Of a DNA stretch of 21,354 nucleotides, positions 7,392 to 15,530 are shown piece after piece; position 1 is the stretch's first letter; the number at the start of each line of letters is the position of its first letter. The position numbers and the translations under genes are program-made. The notes beneath the pieces were generated by a model, which saw only the letters and a program-made list of their open reading frames with translations, was not told the origin of the DNA and made no database searches. Source of the stretch: Thermoleophilia bacterium (GTDB lineage Bacteria; Actinomycetota; Thermoleophilia; Gaiellales; Gaiellaceae); contig JACVSB010000005.1 in NCBI GenBank assembly GCA_014534155.1, positions 1 through 21,354 of the forward strand. The letters run 5' to 3'.

Positions 7392-8759
7392 GTGGCGAGC
7401 GCCCCCGTCAGCGACCGCCTCTGGCGCCATTTCACGCCGGCCGGCGCGTCCGCGAGCCCGATCGTGATCGAGCGCGGCGAGGGTTGCTACATCTGGGACA
7501 CCGAGGGCAACCGCTACCTGGACGCGCTCGCGGCTCTCTACTGCGTGAACATCGGCTACGGGCCGTGGCCGGAGGTCGCCGAGGCGGCCCGCGAGCAGCT
7601 CGAGAAGCTCCCGTTCTTCACCAACTGGGTCGGCTTCGCGACGCCGCCGGCGCTCGAGCTCGCTGAGAGGCTCGCCCGGCTCGTCCCCATCGAGGTGGGC
7701 CGGATCTTCTTCGTCTCGGGAGGTTCGGAGGCGGTCGAGGCCGCGCTCAAGGTGGCGCGCCAGTACCACCGGCTGCGCGGCGAGCCCACGCGCTACAAGT
7801 ACATCACGCGGCGCAGCGCCTACCACGGGACGACGATGGGCGCGATCTCGATCAACGGGAGCCCCTCGCTTCGCTCCCAGTTCGAACCTCTTCTCCCCGG
7901 CTGCCTGCGAGCTCCCATGCCCTACCGCTACCGCTGCCCGTACTGCGCGGAGAAGCCGGCCTGCACGCTCGCGTGCGCCGACGAGGTAGACGCGATCATC
8001 CGCAACGAGGACCCCCTCACGGTCGCGGCGGTGATCATGGAGCCGGTCCAGAACAGCGGTGGGTCGATCACGCCCCCGGCGGGGTACTTCCAGCGGATCC
8101 GCGAGATCTGCGACGAGCACGGCGTGCTTCTCGTCGCCGACGAGGTCATCACCGGTTTCGGGCGCGTGGGGGACTGGTTCGGCTCCACGCGCTACGGCAT
8201 CCAGCCGGACATGATGACCATGGCCAAAGGATTGACGAGCGCATACGCCCCCTTGGGCGCGCTCGTTGCGGGCGAGAAGGTGATCGAGCCCTTCTTCGCG
8301 GAGCCGACCGCCATGTTCACGCACGGGATCACCTTCGGCGGCCATCCGGTCGGCTGCGCGATCGCGCTCGCGAACCTCGACGTCTTCGAGAGCGAGGGCC
8401 TGATCGGCCGCGTGCAGCGGCACACCGACGAGTTCCGTTCGGCCTTCGAGGCCTTCGGCGACGAGCACCCGATGGTCGGCGACGTGCGCGGGGATGGGTT
8501 CTTCTACTCGCTCGAGCTCGTGAAGGACAAGGCGACGAAGGCGACGTTCGCGCCGGCTGAGCGCGACGAGCTGATCAAGCGCTTCCTCGTTCCCCGTGCC
8601 CGCGAGCTCGGCGTCTACATGCGCGTCGACGACCGTGCGGAGACGGCCGCGCAGTTCTCGCCGCCGCTCGTCGCGGGGCGGGCCGAGCTGGACGAGTTCC
8701 TCGCCGTCCTGCGCCAGATCCTCGACGAAGCGTGGGAGCGCTACGTCGTGGACGCCTGA
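7392..8759 (+). CDS. Class III (omega-amino acid/amine) PLP aminotransferase
   Basis: Fold-type I PLP aminotransferase of 455 residues moving an amino group from an omega-amino acid or amine (GABA, beta-alanine or putrescine types) to a keto acid. Visible: substrate-side WRHFTPAG, SGGSEAVEAALKVARQYH (109-126), AYHGTTMGA (143-151), EPVQNSGG, cofactor D250 in LLVADEVITGFGR, PLP lysine K279 in MTMAKGLTSAYAPLGA, and HGITFGGHPVGCA. Four cysteines cluster at C182, C185, C191 and C195 just before the large-domain strand. GTG 7392 is chosen because the family N-terminus begins a few residues later and a TAGACT hexamer is 8 bp upstream. The stop overlaps the next start by one base (TGATG). Substrate is undetermined; the coupled dehydrogenase suggests an aldehyde product. 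Confidence 0.95.
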   Translation: MASAPVSDRLWRHFTPAGASASPIVIERGEGCYIWDTEGNRYLDALAALYCVNIGYGPWPEVAEAAREQLEKLPFFTNWVGFATPPALELAERLARLVPIEVGRIFFVSGGSEAVEAALKVARQYHRLRGEPTRYKYITRRSAYHGTTMGAISINGSPSLRSQFEPLLPGCLRAPMPYRYRCPYCAEKPACTLACADEVDAIIRNEDPLTVAAVIMEPVQNSGGSITPPAGYFQRIREICDEHGVLLVADEVITGFGRVGDWFGSTRYGIQPDMMTMAKGLTSAYAPLGALVAGEKVIEPFFAEPTAMFTHGITFGGHPVGCAIALANLDVFESEGLIGRVQRHTDEFRSAFEAFGDEHPMVGDVRGDGFFYSLELVKDKATKATFAPAERDELIKRFLVPRARELGVYMRVDDRAETAAQFSPPLVAGRAELDEFLAVLRQILDEAWERYVVDA

Positions 8760-10252
8760 TGGCGGTCGGCGTCCGCACGCTCCAGAACTTCATCGACGGC
8801 GACTGGGTCGAGTCGACCGGCGAGGAGACGCGGACGATCGTCTCCCCCGTGACCGGCGAGACGCTCGCCGAGGCTCCGACCGCGAGTCGCGAGGACGTCG
8901 CCAGGGCCGCGCGCTCGGCCCGCGAGGCGCAGCCGGCTTGGGGGCGCCTCTCGGCGTGGGAGCGCGCCGAGGTGTGCCACCGCATCGCCGACCTCCTCGA
9001 GGAGCGCGTGGAGGAGCTCGCCCGCGCGCTGACGCTGGAGCAGGGCAAGCCGTACACGGCCGAGGCAGTTCCGGAGGTGGAGGAGACCGCGGAGAACTTC
9101 CGGGTCGCTGCCGAGGACGCGAAGCGGCTCGAGTCAGCGGTCATCCCGTCGCAGGACGTGAACAAGCGGATCCTCACGTTCCGCAAGCCGAACGGCGTCT
9201 ACGCCGCCATCACACCGTGGAACTTCCCGCTCGAGATCCCCGGCGAGCTCCTCGCGCCCGGCCTCGCGGTGGGCAACGCCTTCGTCGTCAAGCCGTCCGA
9301 ATGGACGCCCGTCGCGATGGCCGGCTTCGCGCAGGTCCTCGCCGATGCCGGCGTTCCCGACGGGGTCGTGAACGTGGTCTACGGCGCAGGGAAGGTCGGA
9401 AGCGCGCTCGTCTCGGACGAGAACGTGGACGCCGTCGGGTTCGTCGGTTCGCACACGACCGCCGAGGCGATCGTCCGCACCGCCGGCCTGCGCCGCACCC
9501 TGATCGAGGCGAGCGGCAACGGCCCGGTCGTCGTGTGCGCGGACGCCGACCTCGAGCTCGCCGCCAGGGGCGCCGCGTACGGCGCTTTCTTCTGCGCGGG
9601 GCAGGTGTGCTGCGCGAGCGAGCGCGTTCTCGTCGACCGGCGCGTGCACGAGGACTTCCTGGCCGCCGTCGTGCGCGAGGCCGAGACGTGGAAGCTCGGC
9701 GACCCCTTCGACGACGAGACCCTCGTCGGCCCGATGCAGAACGAGCCGACCGCGCAGAAGATGGACGCGCACCTGGAGGACGCCGTGGAGAAGGGCGCGA
9801 CGGTCGTCCTCGGCGGCACGCGCGAGGACGGGCGGCCGACGAGGCTCTACTACCAGCCGACCGTGGTGGACGGGGTCGGGTTCGACACGCTCGTCAATCT
9901 CGACGAGACGTTCGGGCCGATCGTTCCCGTCATCCCGGTCGCGGACGACGACGAGGCGCTCGCGGTCGCGAACGCGTCTCACCTCGGTCTGCAGGCGGCG
10001 GTCTACACCCGCTCGCTGCGGCGGGCGTTTCGCTTCCTGGACGAGCTTCGCGTGGGGAACGTCGTCGTCAACGACTCGAGCGACTACTGGGAGGCGCAGG
10101 AGCCGTTCGGGGGCGCGGCGGGAACGCGCACCGGGTGGGGCCGAATCGGCGGCCGCTACACGCTCCTGGACATGACCGACCTGAAGACCGTCGTCCTCGA
10201 CGTCGGCGCCCTCGGCGACCCCCGCGAGGGGCCGGGGCACCCGCCCCTTTAG
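8759..10252 (+). CDS. NAD(P)-dependent aldehyde dehydrogenase
   Basis: Cytosolic aldehyde dehydrogenase of 497 residues oxidising an aldehyde to its acid. Visible: N154 in TPWNFPLEIPGELLAPGLA, K178 in VVKPSEWTP, general base E250 in the variant LIEASGNGP (usually ELGG), and catalytic C284 in GQVCCASER. Also present are ETFGPIVPVIPV and a C-terminal region resembling the usual PFGG segment (EPFGGAAGTRTGWGR). ATG 8759 overlaps the aminotransferase stop (TGATG), so the two are almost certainly cotranslated and act in sequence: deamination, then oxidation of the semialdehyde. This fits GABA-, beta-alanine- or diamine-type catabolism. Succinate-semialdehyde or lactaldehyde-type activity is possible. 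The 3' end overlaps the convergent MOSC gene at TTAG. Confidence 0.95.
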   Translation: MAVGVRTLQNFIDGDWVESTGEETRTIVSPVTGETLAEAPTASREDVARAARSAREAQPAWGRLSAWERAEVCHRIADLLEERVEELARALTLEQGKPYTAEAVPEVEETAENFRVAAEDAKRLESAVIPSQDVNKRILTFRKPNGVYAAITPWNFPLEIPGELLAPGLAVGNAFVVKPSEWTPVAMAGFAQVLADAGVPDGVVNVVYGAGKVGSALVSDENVDAVGFVGSHTTAEAIVRTAGLRRTLIEASGNGPVVVCADADLELAARGAAYGAFFCAGQVCCASERVLVDRRVHEDFLAAVVREAETWKLGDPFDDETLVGPMQNEPTAQKMDAHLEDAVEKGATVVLGGTREDGRPTRLYYQPTVVDGVGFDTLVNLDETFGPIVPVIPVADDDEALAVANASHLGLQAAVYTRSLRRAFRFLDELRVGNVVVNDSSDYWEAQEPFGGAAGTRTGWGRIGGRYTLLDMTDLKTVVLDVGALGDPREGPGHPPL

Positions 10253-11013
10253 GAGACGGGCGTCACGGGATCTCCGACGGCGACGACGCCGGGCGCGACG
10301 ACGTCCGCGTAGACGCCGAAGTCGATCCCGCTTCCCTCTCGCACGCCACGGTAGTCCTTGATCGTCTTCAGCGTGTCGAAGTCCCGGATCCCGGTGTCCG
10401 GGTTTCGCGTCGTCATGCGGCAGCGCGCGTCCGGCTTCGTCACCCGCACGAGCGCGCCGCCGAGCCGCACCTCGTGCCCGAGCCACTCGTCCTCTTCGTG
10501 GGGCTCGGTACCGGCCACGTGGACGAGCATGCGGAAGCGGCGCCCGTCCACGGCGGGCGTGCCGGCCCGGCGCGCGAGCTCGGCCAGCGAGGCGTCGGAG
10601 AGGAGCGAGACGGGCGCGGCGTCGGTCGCCCCGCCCGGCTCCTCTGCGCGGAGCAGGCGGACGTCCGAGCCCAGGAGCTCCGAGAGAGCTCCTGCCCACG
10701 GGCCTTCGACCACGTGCGCGCGCACCGGGCGGTCCCAGAACGGCGTGAACGTCGGCTCCCCGAGCTCGACGGCTCCGTCGAGCACGCGCCCGTCGGGGAA
10801 CGTGAGCCGAAGCCATTTGCCGTCGGCGTCGGTCTCGGCCCGGACGCCGAAGAGGGGGCCGTCCAGCGTTCCCTTCCAGAGCTTGCCCGCCTCGTCCACG
10901 AGGTAGAAGCGGCGGTTCTCGGGCACCCCGGTCGCGGTCAGAGTGACCGCGTCGCGGTCGGAGAGCGCGAGTCCCTTGACGGGCGTGATCGAAAGGCGCG
11001 AGACGACGGGCAC
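10249..11013 (-). CDS. MOSC domain protein with N-terminal beta-barrel domain
   Basis: A 254-residue protein of the MOSC family (related to the molybdenum cofactor sulfurase C-terminus, mARC and YcbX/YiiM). An N-terminal MOSC_N beta-barrel (about 1-95; opening SRLSITPVKG, then GVPENRRFYLVD) is followed by the MOSC domain with FRMLVHVAG and the conserved cysteine C198 in KPDARCRMTTRNPDTG. That cysteine is the candidate Mo/sulfur ligand. The likely role is a small molybdenum reductase (detoxification of N-hydroxylated compounds) or sulfur carrier; the partner is unknown. GTG 11013 starts directly at the first strand, with TAGGCT 9 bp upstream overlapping the purF stop. It lies downstream of purL-purF and meets the aldehyde dehydrogenase tail to tail. 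Confidence 0.9.
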   Translation of the reverse strand: MPVVSRLSITPVKGLALSDRDAVTLTATGVPENRRFYLVDEAGKLWKGTLDGPLFGVRAETDADGKWLRLTFPDGRVLDGAVELGEPTFTPFWDRPVRAHVVEGPWAGALSELLGSDVRLLRAEEPGGATDAAPVSLLSDASLAELARRAGTPAVDGRRFRMLVHVAGTEPHEEDEWLGHEVRLGGALVRVTKPDARCRMTTRNPDTGIRDFDTLKTIKDYRGVREGSGIDFGVYADVVAPGVVAVGDPVTPVS

Positions 11014-11022
11014 GGCCCGGAA

Positions 11023-11028
11023 AGCCTA
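11023..11028 (-). promoter_or_regulatory. Candidate -10 element (TAGGCT) for the MOSC gene, overlapping the purF stop
   Basis: TAGGCT ends 9 bp before GTG 11013. Its first three bases are the TAG stop codon of purF. The whole gap is 12 bp, so the MOSC gene could be read both from purLF and from this site. Confidence 0.45.
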
Positions 11029-12411
11029 GACGCGCTCAGGCTCGAAGCGGTCCTTCGCGAGCGCGAGCCCGGCAGGCGGCGGCGTCGGATACCGCCGCGT
11101 CAGGCACGCGCGGCAAAACGTGGAGGCGGGGCGCTGCGTCGAGTCCTGCAAGCCCTCGAGGGAGAGGTAGGCGAGCGACGTCGCGCCAATCGCCCGGCGG
11201 ACGTCTCGGAGCGAGCGCCCCGCGGCGACGAGCTCCTCCTCTGCCGCCATGTCGATCCCGTAGAAGCAAGGGGAGACGATCGGCGGAGAGGAGATCCGCA
11301 CGTGTACCTCGAGCGCGCCCGCCTCGAAGAGCGTGGCCACGATCCCCCTGGTGGTCGTGCCGCGGACGATCGAGTCGTCCACGACGACGATCCGCTTCCC
11401 CGCCACGTCGGCGAGCGGGTTGAACTTCGTCCTGATCCCCTGCTCGCGAAGCGTCTGGTCCGGCTCGATGAAGGTCCGGGCGACGTAGCGGTTCTTGATC
11501 AGCCCCTCGCCGTAGGGGATGCCGCTCGCCCGCGCGAACCCGATCGCCGCGGGCGTCCCGGAGTCGGGAACCCCGATGACGAGGTCCCCCTCCACCGGTG
11601 CTTCCGAGGCCAGCCGCTCGCCCATCCTGACGCGCGCCCCGTGCAGCTCGACGCCGCGGAGCGTCGAGTCGGGGCGCGCGAAGTAGATGAACTCGAAGAT
11701 GCAGAGCGCGGAGCGGTCGCGGGCGGGCCCGAGGCGGCGAGACGCGAGGCCGCGTCCGTCGATGACGACGAGCTCGCCGGGCTCGACCTCCCGTACGAAC
11801 ACTGCCCCGAGCAGGTCGAGGGCGCACGTCTCCGAGGCGAGGACGAGGTCGTCCCCGAGCGCCCCCAGGACGAGCGGGCGGATCCCGTCGCGGTCGCGGA
11901 ACCCCACGAGCTTCCCCTCCGCGAGCGCGACGACGGTGAAAGCGCCCTCGAGACGCGCCATCGTCGCGGCGACCGCGTCCGCGAGCGGCCGCTCGTCGTG
12001 GGCGAGCAGCGCAGCGATGACCTCCGTGTCCGACGTCGATTGAAGCCGGATCCCGCGCGCCGCGAGCCCCTCACGGAGCGCCGTCGTGTTGACCAGGTTC
12101 CCGTTGTGGGCGAGCGCGACCGTGCGCGCCGCCCCGTGCTGGACCAGCGGCTGGGCGTTCGCCCAGCGCGCGCCTCCGGTGGTCGAGTAGCGGCAGTGCC
12201 CGATCGCGGCGTTCCCGCGCAGTCCGCGAAGCTTGTCCTCCGAGAAGACGTGCGTGACGAGGCCCATCTCGCGCAGCGCCGTCAGGCGGCCGTCGTCGGA
12301 GACCGCGATTCCGGCCGACTCCTGACCGCGGTGCTGGAGGGCGAAGAGCCCGAAGTACGCTAGGCGCGCCACGTCGCGTCCCCGCGCATGGATCCCGAGC
12401 ACGCCGCACAT
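11026..12411 (-). CDS. purF: Amidophosphoribosyltransferase (Fe-S type)
   Basis: First committed step of purine synthesis: glutamine and PRPP to 5-phosphoribosylamine. The 461 residues begin MCGVLGI, so C2 is the N-terminal glutaminase nucleophile with no propeptide. Supporting motifs are LQHRGQESAGIA, GHCRYSTTGG and HNGNLVN. The phosphoribosyltransferase half has the PRPP loop VVVDDSIVRGTT (342-353). C237, C382, C433 and C436 match the four [4Fe-4S] ligands of the Bacillus enzyme (CIFEFIYFARPDS, SPCFYGIDM, FCRACL), implying an oxygen-sensitive cluster. ATG 12411 shares one base with the purL stop (TGATG), so the pair is cotranslated. Feedback inhibition by purine nucleotides is a family property. 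Confidence 0.98.
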   Translation of the reverse strand: MCGVLGIHARGRDVARLAYFGLFALQHRGQESAGIAVSDDGRLTALREMGLVTHVFSEDKLRGLRGNAAIGHCRYSTTGGARWANAQPLVQHGAARTVALAHNGNLVNTTALREGLAARGIRLQSTSDTEVIAALLAHDERPLADAVAATMARLEGAFTVVALAEGKLVGFRDRDGIRPLVLGALGDDLVLASETCALDLLGAVFVREVEPGELVVIDGRGLASRRLGPARDRSALCIFEFIYFARPDSTLRGVELHGARVRMGERLASEAPVEGDLVIGVPDSGTPAAIGFARASGIPYGEGLIKNRYVARTFIEPDQTLREQGIRTKFNPLADVAGKRIVVVDDSIVRGTTTRGIVATLFEAGALEVHVRISSPPIVSPCFYGIDMAAEEELVAAGRSLRDVRRAIGATSLAYLSLEGLQDSTQRPASTFCRACLTRRYPTPPPAGLALAKDRFEPERV

Positions 12412-14546
12412 CAGGACTCCTCGTGCGCGTCGCGAAGCTCGGCGAGCGTCACCCCGAGGAGCGAGCCGCCGCCCACCACGCCGACCGCGCGGAGCGGAAC
12501 GCCCTCGAGGAGGGCGACGTCTCGCGGGCGGCACGTGACGACCGCCTGTCCTCCGCCCTCGCCGAACCAGGCGAGCGCGTCGTCGTCGAGGTCCACGTCC
12601 GCTCCGATCCCGGCCCAGAGGGCGGACTCGGCCAGCGCGATCGCGAGCCCGCCCTCGGCGGCGTCGTGGGCGCTCGTCAGGACCGGCGCGGCGGCGGCGA
12701 GGAAGCGGACGAGTCCCGCCTCTGCCGCGAGATCCGGGGGCGGCGGACGGCCAGCGGGGCCTCCGAGGAAGCGCGCCTGGTACTCGGAGCCGTCCAGCGC
12801 GAGCGCCGGCTGCCCCGCGACGAGGATGGCGTCGCCCTCGCGCCAGCGGCCGGGGAGTGTTCGCACGTCGTCGACGACGCCCACGCAGCCGACCGCCGGT
12901 GTCGGGTAGACGGAGCGCCCGTCCGTCTCGTTGTAGAGGGAGACGTTCCCGGACACGACGGGGATCGAGAGCGCCTCGCAGGCCTGCGCCATCCCCTCGA
13001 TCGCCTCCACGAGCTCCCAGCCCGCCTCCGCGCGCTCGGGGTTGCCGAAGTTGAGGCAGTTGGTGATGGCGAGAGGGAGCCCTCCGGCGCACGCGACGTT
13101 GCGCGCGGCCTCGAGCACGGCGCCGGCGCCGCCCGTGCGCGGGTCGAGCGACGCGATCCGCCCGGCGGCGTCGAGCGAGACCGCGAGGCCGCGAAGCGAC
13201 GGGCGCAGGCGCAGGACGGCGGCGTCGAGGCCGGGACGGCGCACGGTGCGGGAGCCGACGAGGTGGTCGTAGCGCTCGTAGACCGCCCGGCGGGAGCGCA
13301 GGTTGGGCGAGCGCAGGAGGTCGAGCAGGTCGGCGCGCTCCGCCGGAAGGGGCCGGTGGTGGATCGGCGGCTCGAGCGAGCGCGCGCGCGGAGCGACGCG
13401 GTAGCGCGGTGCCTCGGCCGTGAGCAGGCGCGCGGGGATGGAGCCGACGAGCTTCCCGTCCCAGGTCGCGCGAAGTTCGCCCGTGTCCGTCACTTCCCCG
13501 ATGACCGCTACCGCGAGCTCCCAGCGCCGGCAGACGCGCTCCACGGCGCCGACGTTCTCGGGGGAGACGACGGCCACCATGCGCTCCTGGCTCTCGGAGA
13601 TCACGACCTCGACGGGGTTCATCCCGTCCTCGCGGAGCGGAACACGGTCGAGCGCGACCTCCACGCCGGCTCCGCCTCGGCCGGCCATCTCCGCGAGCGC
13701 GGAGGCGAGCCCGGCCGCGCCGAGATCCTGGAGCGACTCGACGAGCCGCGACTCGACCAGGGCGAGGCTCGCCTCGATCAGCTTCTTCCCCGTAAAGGGA
13801 TCGCCGATCTGGACGCTCGGGCGCTTGTCGTCGTCCTCCGCGGAGAGCTCCTGGCTCGCCAGGATGCTCGCGCCGCCGATTCCGTCCCGCCCCGTGGTCG
13901 CCCCGTAGAGGACGATCGCGTTTCCCGGCCCGTTCGCCGCGGCGCGGGTCAGCCGCTCGGCGGGCAGGATGCCAACGCACATCGCGTTTACGAGCGGGTT
14001 GGCGGCGTACGCGTCGTCGAAGAACGTGTCCCCTCCCACGGTCGGGACGCCGACGCAGTTCCCGTAGTGCCCGATCCCCGCGACCGCCCGCTCGAACGTC
14101 CAGCCCGGCTCGCCGAAGCGCAGGCCGTCGAGGAGCGCGATCGGCCGGGCGCCCATGGCGACGACGTCGCGCAGGATCCCTCCCACGCCTGTGGCCGCGC
14201 CCTGGAAGGGCTCGACGGCCGACGGGTGGTTGTGGCTCTCGACCTTGAATGCGACCGCCTCTCCTCCCACGTCGACGACGCCCGCGTTCTCGCCCGGCCC
14301 CTGCAGGACCGCTTCGCCCTCACTCGGGAACCGCTCGAGGAGGAGCGCCGAGTGCTTGTACGCGCAGTGCTCGGACCAGAGGAGCGAGAAGACGGCGAGT
14401 TCCCAACGGTTCGGCCGGCGCCCGAGGAGTGCCGCGATGCGCTCGAACTCGGCACCGGTGAGGCCGAGCGCGCGGAACGGCGGCTCTCGTTCCCTCTCGC
14501 CGCGTGCGGCGGCGGGGAAGGTCGGTTCCTCCGCGACCGTGCTCAG
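12411..14546 (-). CDS. purL: Phosphoribosylformylglycinamidine synthase, large subunit (short PurL)
   Basis: ATP-dependent amidation of FGAR to FGAM. About 711 residues, the small PurL type that works with PurQ and PurS (neither present here). Visible: LWSEHCAYKHS (about 56-66), KVESHNHPSAVEPFQGAATG, GIGHYGNCVGVPTVGGD, YGATTGRDGIGGAS, QIGDPFTGKKLIEAS, QDLGAAGLASALAEMA, ISESQERM, NCLNFGNPE, SGNVSLYNET and SAHDAAEGGLAIALAE. The start is a problem. Upstream of the conserved ALGLTGAEFERIAALLGR there is no ATG or GTG close by. CTG 14546 has a TAACCT hexamer 7 bp upstream, the same geometry as other genes here. TTG 14597 would add 17 residues but run into the divergent promoter region. The stop overlaps purF. 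Identity is certain; the start is inferred. Confidence 0.95.
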   Translation of the reverse strand: MSTVAEEPTFPAAARGEREREPPFRALGLTGAEFERIAALLGRRPNRWELAVFSLLWSEHCAYKHSALLLERFPSEGEAVLQGPGENAGVVDVGGEAVAFKVESHNHPSAVEPFQGAATGVGGILRDVVAMGARPIALLDGLRFGEPGWTFERAVAGIGHYGNCVGVPTVGGDTFFDDAYAANPLVNAMCVGILPAERLTRAAANGPGNAIVLYGATTGRDGIGGASILASQELSAEDDDKRPSVQIGDPFTGKKLIEASLALVESRLVESLQDLGAAGLASALAEMAGRGGAGVEVALDRVPLREDGMNPVEVVISESQERMVAVVSPENVGAVERVCRRWELAVAVIGEVTDTGELRATWDGKLVGSIPARLLTAEAPRYRVAPRARSLEPPIHHRPLPAERADLLDLLRSPNLRSRRAVYERYDHLVGSRTVRRPGLDAAVLRLRPSLRGLAVSLDAAGRIASLDPRTGGAGAVLEAARNVACAGGLPLAITNCLNFGNPERAEAGWELVEAIEGMAQACEALSIPVVSGNVSLYNETDGRSVYPTPAVGCVGVVDDVRTLPGRWREGDAILVAGQPALALDGSEYQARFLGGPAGRPPPPDLAAEAGLVRFLAAAAPVLTSAHDAAEGGLAIALAESALWAGIGADVDLDDDALAWFGEGGGQAVVTCRPRDVALLEGVPLRAVGVVGGGSLLGVTLAELRDAHEES

Positions 14547-14553
14547 GCGAAAG

Positions 14554-14559
14554 AGGTTA
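14554..14559 (-). promoter_or_regulatory. Candidate -10 element (TAACCT) for purL-purF
   Basis: TAACCT lies 7 bp before the proposed CTG start at 14546, which matches the spacing at other genes in the window. It is the main sequence support for that unusual start. Confidence 0.4.
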
Positions 14560-14602
14560 GAGAGGCCGGCGGACGCGCCCGATCGCGGCGACGGCAAGTG
14601 GG

Positions 14603-14608
14603 TAGCGT
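14603..14608 (+). promoter_or_regulatory. Candidate -10 element (TAGCGT), leaderless type, for the DMT exporter gene
   Basis: TAGCGT ends 7 bp before ATG 14616. There is no ribosome binding site between, so the transcript is probably leaderless. Confidence 0.45.
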
Positions 14609-14615
14609 GGGCCGC

Positions 14616-15530
14616 ATGGCGCGCGGATACGTCCCCTTGCTGCTCCTCGTCGCCGGGATCTGGGGCGCGTCCTTCATGTTCATCAAGGTCGCGGTCGAGG
14701 AGATCGACCCGGTGCCGATGATCTGGTTTCGCCTCATGCTCGCGGCGCTCGTGCTCGCGCCCGTCCTCGTCCTCCAGCTCGGCGCATCGGCCGCGCTCGA
14801 GGGCTTGCGCGAGGGGATCGGCGGCTTCGCCTTCCTCGGCTTCATGAACTCGGCCCTGCCGTTCACCATGATCGCGTGGGGCGAGACGCACATCGACTCG
14901 TCGATCGCCGCGATCGCGAACGCCCCCGTCCCGATCTTCGTCGCGCTCCTCGCCCTGCGCTTCCGCCCGAGCGAGAGGGTGACGGGAGTCCGGCTCCTCG
15001 GAATCCTGGTCGGGTTCCTCGGGGTCGGAGTCCTCGTCGGCTTCCACCCCGAAGGAGGCTGGTGGGGGGTGCTCGGCACACTGGCGGTTGTCGCCGCGGC
15101 GCTCTGCTACGCGATCTCCAACCTCTTCGCCTCCGCCCGCTTCGGACGCACCTCGCCGTTCGTGATCGTCACGGGCTCGTCGATCGCCGGCGCTGTCATG
15201 TTGACGCCGCTCGCGCTCGTCCGGCTCCCGGATCACCTGCCGAGCGCGAAGGCGAGCGGATCGGTCGTCGGCCTCGGCGTTCTCGGGACGGCGATCGCCC
15301 TCCTCTTCTTCTACCGGATGCTCAACCGCTACGGCCCCTCGCGCGCCGCGCTCGTCACCTACCTCATCCCGCCCGTAGCGCTCGTGTACGGCGTCGTCCT
15401 CCTCGACGAGCGCCTGACCGCGAGCGCCCTCCTGGGGCTCGTCCTCATCCTGGGCGGCGTGGCGCTCGGCTCGGGTGTCGCGCGCTTCTCGCGGCGTCGC
15501 GCCGTCGTCCCCGTCGCCCCGAGGCCGTGA
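14616..15530 (+). CDS. EamA/DMT-family inner-membrane transporter
   Basis: Drug/metabolite transporter superfamily protein of 304 residues with about ten hydrophobic helices arranged as two EamA repeats. The first repeat opens VPLLLLVAGIWGASFMFIK; the second opens near residue 147 (GVLGTLAVVAAALCYAISN). Charged loops separate the helices (for example RFRPSERVTG and PDHLPSAKASG), and the C-terminal tail is basic (SRRRAVVPVAPRP). Late conserved features are YLIPPVALVYG and LDERLTASALLGLVLILGG, typical of EamA permeases. The substrate is unknown; members export amino acids, metabolites or drugs. ATG 14616 begins just before the first helix. The stop overlaps the acetyltransferase start as GTGA, which suggests acetylation and export may serve one compound class. 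Confidence 0.94.
   Translation: MARGYVPLLLLVAGIWGASFMFIKVAVEEIDPVPMIWFRLMLAALVLAPVLVLQLGASAALEGLREGIGGFAFLGFMNSALPFTMIAWGETHIDSSIAAIANAPVPIFVALLALRFRPSERVTGVRLLGILVGFLGVGVLVGFHPEGGWWGVLGTLAVVAAALCYAISNLFASARFGRTSPFVIVTGSSIAGAVMLTPLALVRLPDHLPSAKASGSVVGLGVLGTAIALLFFYRMLNRYGPSRAALVTYLIPPVALVYGVVLLDERLTASALLGLVLILGGVALGSGVARFSRRRAVVPVAPRP

Larger units (their letters stand above)
14547..14615. promoter_or_regulatory. Divergent promoter region between purL and the DMT exporter gene
   Basis: This 69-bp gap separates two head-to-head genes. Each side has a TANNNT hexamer 7 bp from the proposed start: TAACCT toward purL and TAGCGT toward the exporter. No ribosome binding site is seen on either side. 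Confidence 0.5.

Noticed and set aside
10249..10252. Possible frameshift or misassembly where aldehyde dehydrogenase and MOSC genes overlap at TTAG
   Set aside because: Both proteins end at plausible C-termini; a 4-bp convergent stop overlap is a normal compact arrangement.
8596..12363. Very long plus-strand open frame spanning aldehyde dehydrogenase, MOSC and purF
   Set aside because: It crosses three recognised genes on both strands in wrong frames; composition is typical of shadow frames.
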